64,000 nt of DNA, taken from Autumnicola patrickiae (GTDB taxonomy: Bacteria > Bacteroidota > Bacteroidia > Flavobacteriales > Flavobacteriaceae). The notes under the pieces were generated by a model. It was given only the letters and a program-made list of their open reading frames with translations. It was not told the origin of the DNA and ran no database searches. The stretch is taken from contig NZ_JAVRHM010000008.1 in assembly GCF_031846525.1 (NCBI RefSeq), positions 62,001 through 126,000 on the forward strand, given 5' to 3'. This document shows, one piece after another, positions 62,376 through 64,000 of the stretch. Positions within the stretch are counted from its first letter, which is position 1, and each line of letters begins with the position of its first letter. Made by a program: the position numbers and the translations under genes.

Positions 62376-64000
62376 TTAGTTCTTAGAACGTCTTCTTTTT
62401 ATAGAGCTTTCAATATTCTTATTCCGACTTCCCGTTTTTTTCCCCCTGCTTCTTCCTTTAGAATCAGAATCTCCACCGGATCTTCTACGTGAACCTCCGT
62501 CTGAATTTGATTTAAAAGATCGCTTTTTATCAGAAAAATTTCTTTTTCCACCTCCGCTTCCACCGCCACCGCGATTTCCTTTTCCGGAGTCTTTGGTTAC
62601 TTCAACATTAACATGTCTTCCGTCATGTTTAAACTCGCTAAATGTTTCCAGTACCTTATCTGTATGTGCAGCATCGGTATTAAAGAAAGAGAAACTTTCT
62701 TTCACGTCTACTTTATAAACATCATCCCTTCCAAGGTCTAAAGTAGCCTTTAAAAAGTCTTTAAGACTCATCCAGTCAAAATCGTCTTTAGAGCCTACAT
62801 TAATAAAATAACGTGTGGAATTAGTATCCGAAGAAGCTACGCCTCCTGCATTTTTGGAACTTAAATCCGGAGCATTTTTGTAGTAGTTAAAGAATCTGGT
62901 AAACTCAACCGAAAAAACTTTTTTGATAAGTTCTTCCTTGGAAAAATCCTGAAGAACTTCAGTAATACTCGGTAAGTAAGGTTCTATTTCCGGATTTATT
63001 TTAGTGTCCTTAATATCATTGGCAAGATGAAAAAGCTGAACACGACAAATTTCCATTCCGTCAGGAATATCTTTCTGCTCAAAGGACTGGCCAATAATCC
63101 GTTCAATGCTTTTTATTTTTCTAAGTTCACTTTTAGAAATTATAACCATAGAAACACCACTCTTTCCCGCTCTTCCGGTTCTACCGCTCCTGTGGGTATA
63201 AGTTTCAATTTCGTCTGGTAACTGGTAATTGATTACGTGCGTAATATCATCAACATCAATTCCTCTCGCGGCAACATCTGTAGCAACGAGCATCTGGATT
63301 TGCCTGCTTCTAAAGCTCTTCATTACCAGGTCTCTCTGGTTCTGGCTTAAATCCCCATGTAGTGCAGCAGCACTGTATCCATCTTCAATTAACCTTTCTG
63401 CTACTTTTTGGGTATCTCTTTTGGTACGGCAAAAAATAACTGAAAAAATATCCGGATTGGCATCTGCAAGACGTTTTAAGGCTGCATACCTGTCACGGGA
63501 ATTAATCAAATAATATTCGTGGGAAACGTTAGTAGCTCCCATGTTTTTTGTTCCGACTGTAATTTCTACAGGAGAACGCATAAATTTTTTGGCAATTGTA
63601 GCTACTTCTTTAGGCATTGTTGCCGAAAATAACCACGTGTTCTTTTCTTTTGGAGTATGGGATAAAATTGCAGTAATGTCTTCAAAGAAGCCCATGTTAA
63701 GCATTTCATCAGCCTCATCAAGAACACAGTATTCTATTCTGGAAATATCAACAAGTTTTCTGTTGATCATATCCTGCATTCTTCCTGGCGTCGCTACAAT
63801 AATCTGGGCACCACGTTCAATTTGTCTTGCCTGGTCTGTAATGCTGGCACCACCATAAATAGCTACAGGATTTATGGATTTTTCGTATTTGGAGTAGTTC
63901 TTGATTTCATTGGTGATCTGCAGGCATAGCTCACGTGTAGGCGAAAGTATTAGCGCCTGGGTATGCCTCGCATCTGCGTTGATCTTTTGAATTAGCGGAA
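62376..64000 (-). CDS. DEAD-box RNA helicase with DbpA-type RNA-binding domain (5' end outside)
   Basis: The frame is open to the right edge, so the start and the Q and Walker A motifs lie beyond the window; the ATG at 63779 is internal. Visible motifs are SPTRELCLQI (Ia), GGAS, TPGR (Ib), VLDEADEM (II, DEAD), SATMP (III), then in the second domain IIFCRTKRD-like IFCRTKRDTQ, LVATDVAARGIDV (V) and HRSGRTGRAG (VI). A DbpA RNA-binding domain follows (FINVGSKDDFDWMSLKDFL), then a low-complexity Gly/Arg/Lys/Ser tail (~75 residues). It unwinds RNA, probably in ribosome assembly or cold adaptation. Confidence 0.95.
   Translation of the reverse strand, partial: PLIQKINADARHTQALILSPTRELCLQITNEIKNYSKYEKSINPVAIYGGASITDQARQIERGAQIIVATPGRMQDMINRKLVDISRIEYCVLDEADEMLNMGFFEDITAILSHTPKEKNTWLFSATMPKEVATIAKKFMRSPVEITVGTKNMGATNVSHEYYLINSRDRYAALKRLADANPDIFSVIFCRTKRDTQKVAERLIEDGYSAAALHGDLSQNQRDLVMKSFRSRQIQMLVATDVAARGIDVDDITHVINYQLPDEIETYTHRSGRTGRAGKSGVSMVIISKSELRKIKSIERIIGQSFEQKDIPDGMEICRVQLFHLANDIKDTKINPEIEPYLPSITEVLQDFSKEELIKKVFSVEFTRFFNYYKNAPDLSSKNAGGVASSDTNSTRYFINVGSKDDFDWMSLKDFLKATLDLGRDDVYKVDVKESFSFFNTDAAHTDKVLETFSEFKHDGRHVNVEVTKDSGKGNRGGGGSGGGKRNFSDKKRSFKSNSDGGSRRRSGGDSDSKGRSRGKKTGSRNKNIESSIKRRRSKN

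Noticed and set aside
1..64000. tRNA/rRNA genes, CRISPR arrays, insertion sequences and prophage genes
   Set aside because: None was recognised on reading; no transposase, integrase, Cas or RNA gene signature was seen. A dedicated tRNA/RNA model search was not possible here.

Overview
The window reads as a chromosome segment of a low-GC Bacteroidota bacterium, most likely a marine Flavobacteriaceae member of the Gramella/Zunongwangia/Salegentibacter kind. I base this on AT-rich codon use, a promoter of the TTG-N19-TAnnTTTG type, lipoprotein signals, the proteins Wzi-like, S10 and M61 peptidase and CarboxypepD_reg-like, and the general lack of Shine-Dalgarno sequences. The genus is a guess. 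No rRNA, tRNA, CRISPR array, prophage or intact insertion sequence was recognised.

Region 1 (1-28532) is a surface-polysaccharide locus, nearly all on the + strand. The left part (1-7878) has four GT4 glycosyltransferases (one cut by the window edge), a polysaccharide deacetylase, two paralogous GNAT-like proteins and a multi-pass membrane protein that may be a Wzy-type polymerase. A perfect 44-bp inverted repeat closes it. After a small inverted membrane gene and a second deacetylase comes a tight block (9987-26365): an ABC flippase, a GT2 enzyme, a DRE-TIM aldolase-like protein, a CMP-sugar synthetase, a HAD phosphatase, a GT29 (sialyltransferase-type) enzyme, two GT4 enzymes, then homologues of PglC, PglD, PglE and PglF (UDP-diNAc-bacillosamine and its phosphoglycosyl transferase), and Wza- and Wzc-type export proteins. 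A PHP-type tyrosine phosphatase and a Wzi-like outer-membrane protein follow. The four-gene module 12832-16398 is the most novel-looking part. It has the logic of a CMP-ulosonic-acid pathway (synthase, phosphatase, CMP activation, transferase), but an HMG-CoA-lyase-type aldolase stands where a NeuB-type synthase would be expected.

Region 2 (28535-38322) holds an endonuclease/exonuclease/phosphatase-fold protein with a PAP2 phosphatase, a VWA/MoxR-ATPase pair, and the threonine operon thrA-thrB-thrC. The operon is preceded by a 34-codon Thr/Ile-rich leader peptide (33398-33502) and a hairpin, which looks like attenuation control.

Region 3 (38506-50253, - strand) carries two small lipoproteins, an S10 peptidase, a UbiB/ABC1 kinase-like protein, a KefB-type antiporter, an M61 peptidase, and a proline operon in the order proC-proB-proA.

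Region 4 (50254-58072) is a 748-bp non-coding stretch with two foldable RNA-like elements, then a photosensory operon: a CheB-CheR-PAS histidine kinase, a bacteriophytochrome, a response regulator and a biliverdin-forming heme oxygenase that makes the phytochrome's chromophore. An 18-bp-stem bidirectional terminator ends it.

Region 5 (58089-64000) is housekeeping: purB, a SIR2 deacylase, a TrmH-like methyltransferase, an SRPBCC protein, a CarboxypepD_reg-like protein and a DEAD-box helicase with a DbpA-type RNA-binding domain, cut by the right edge.
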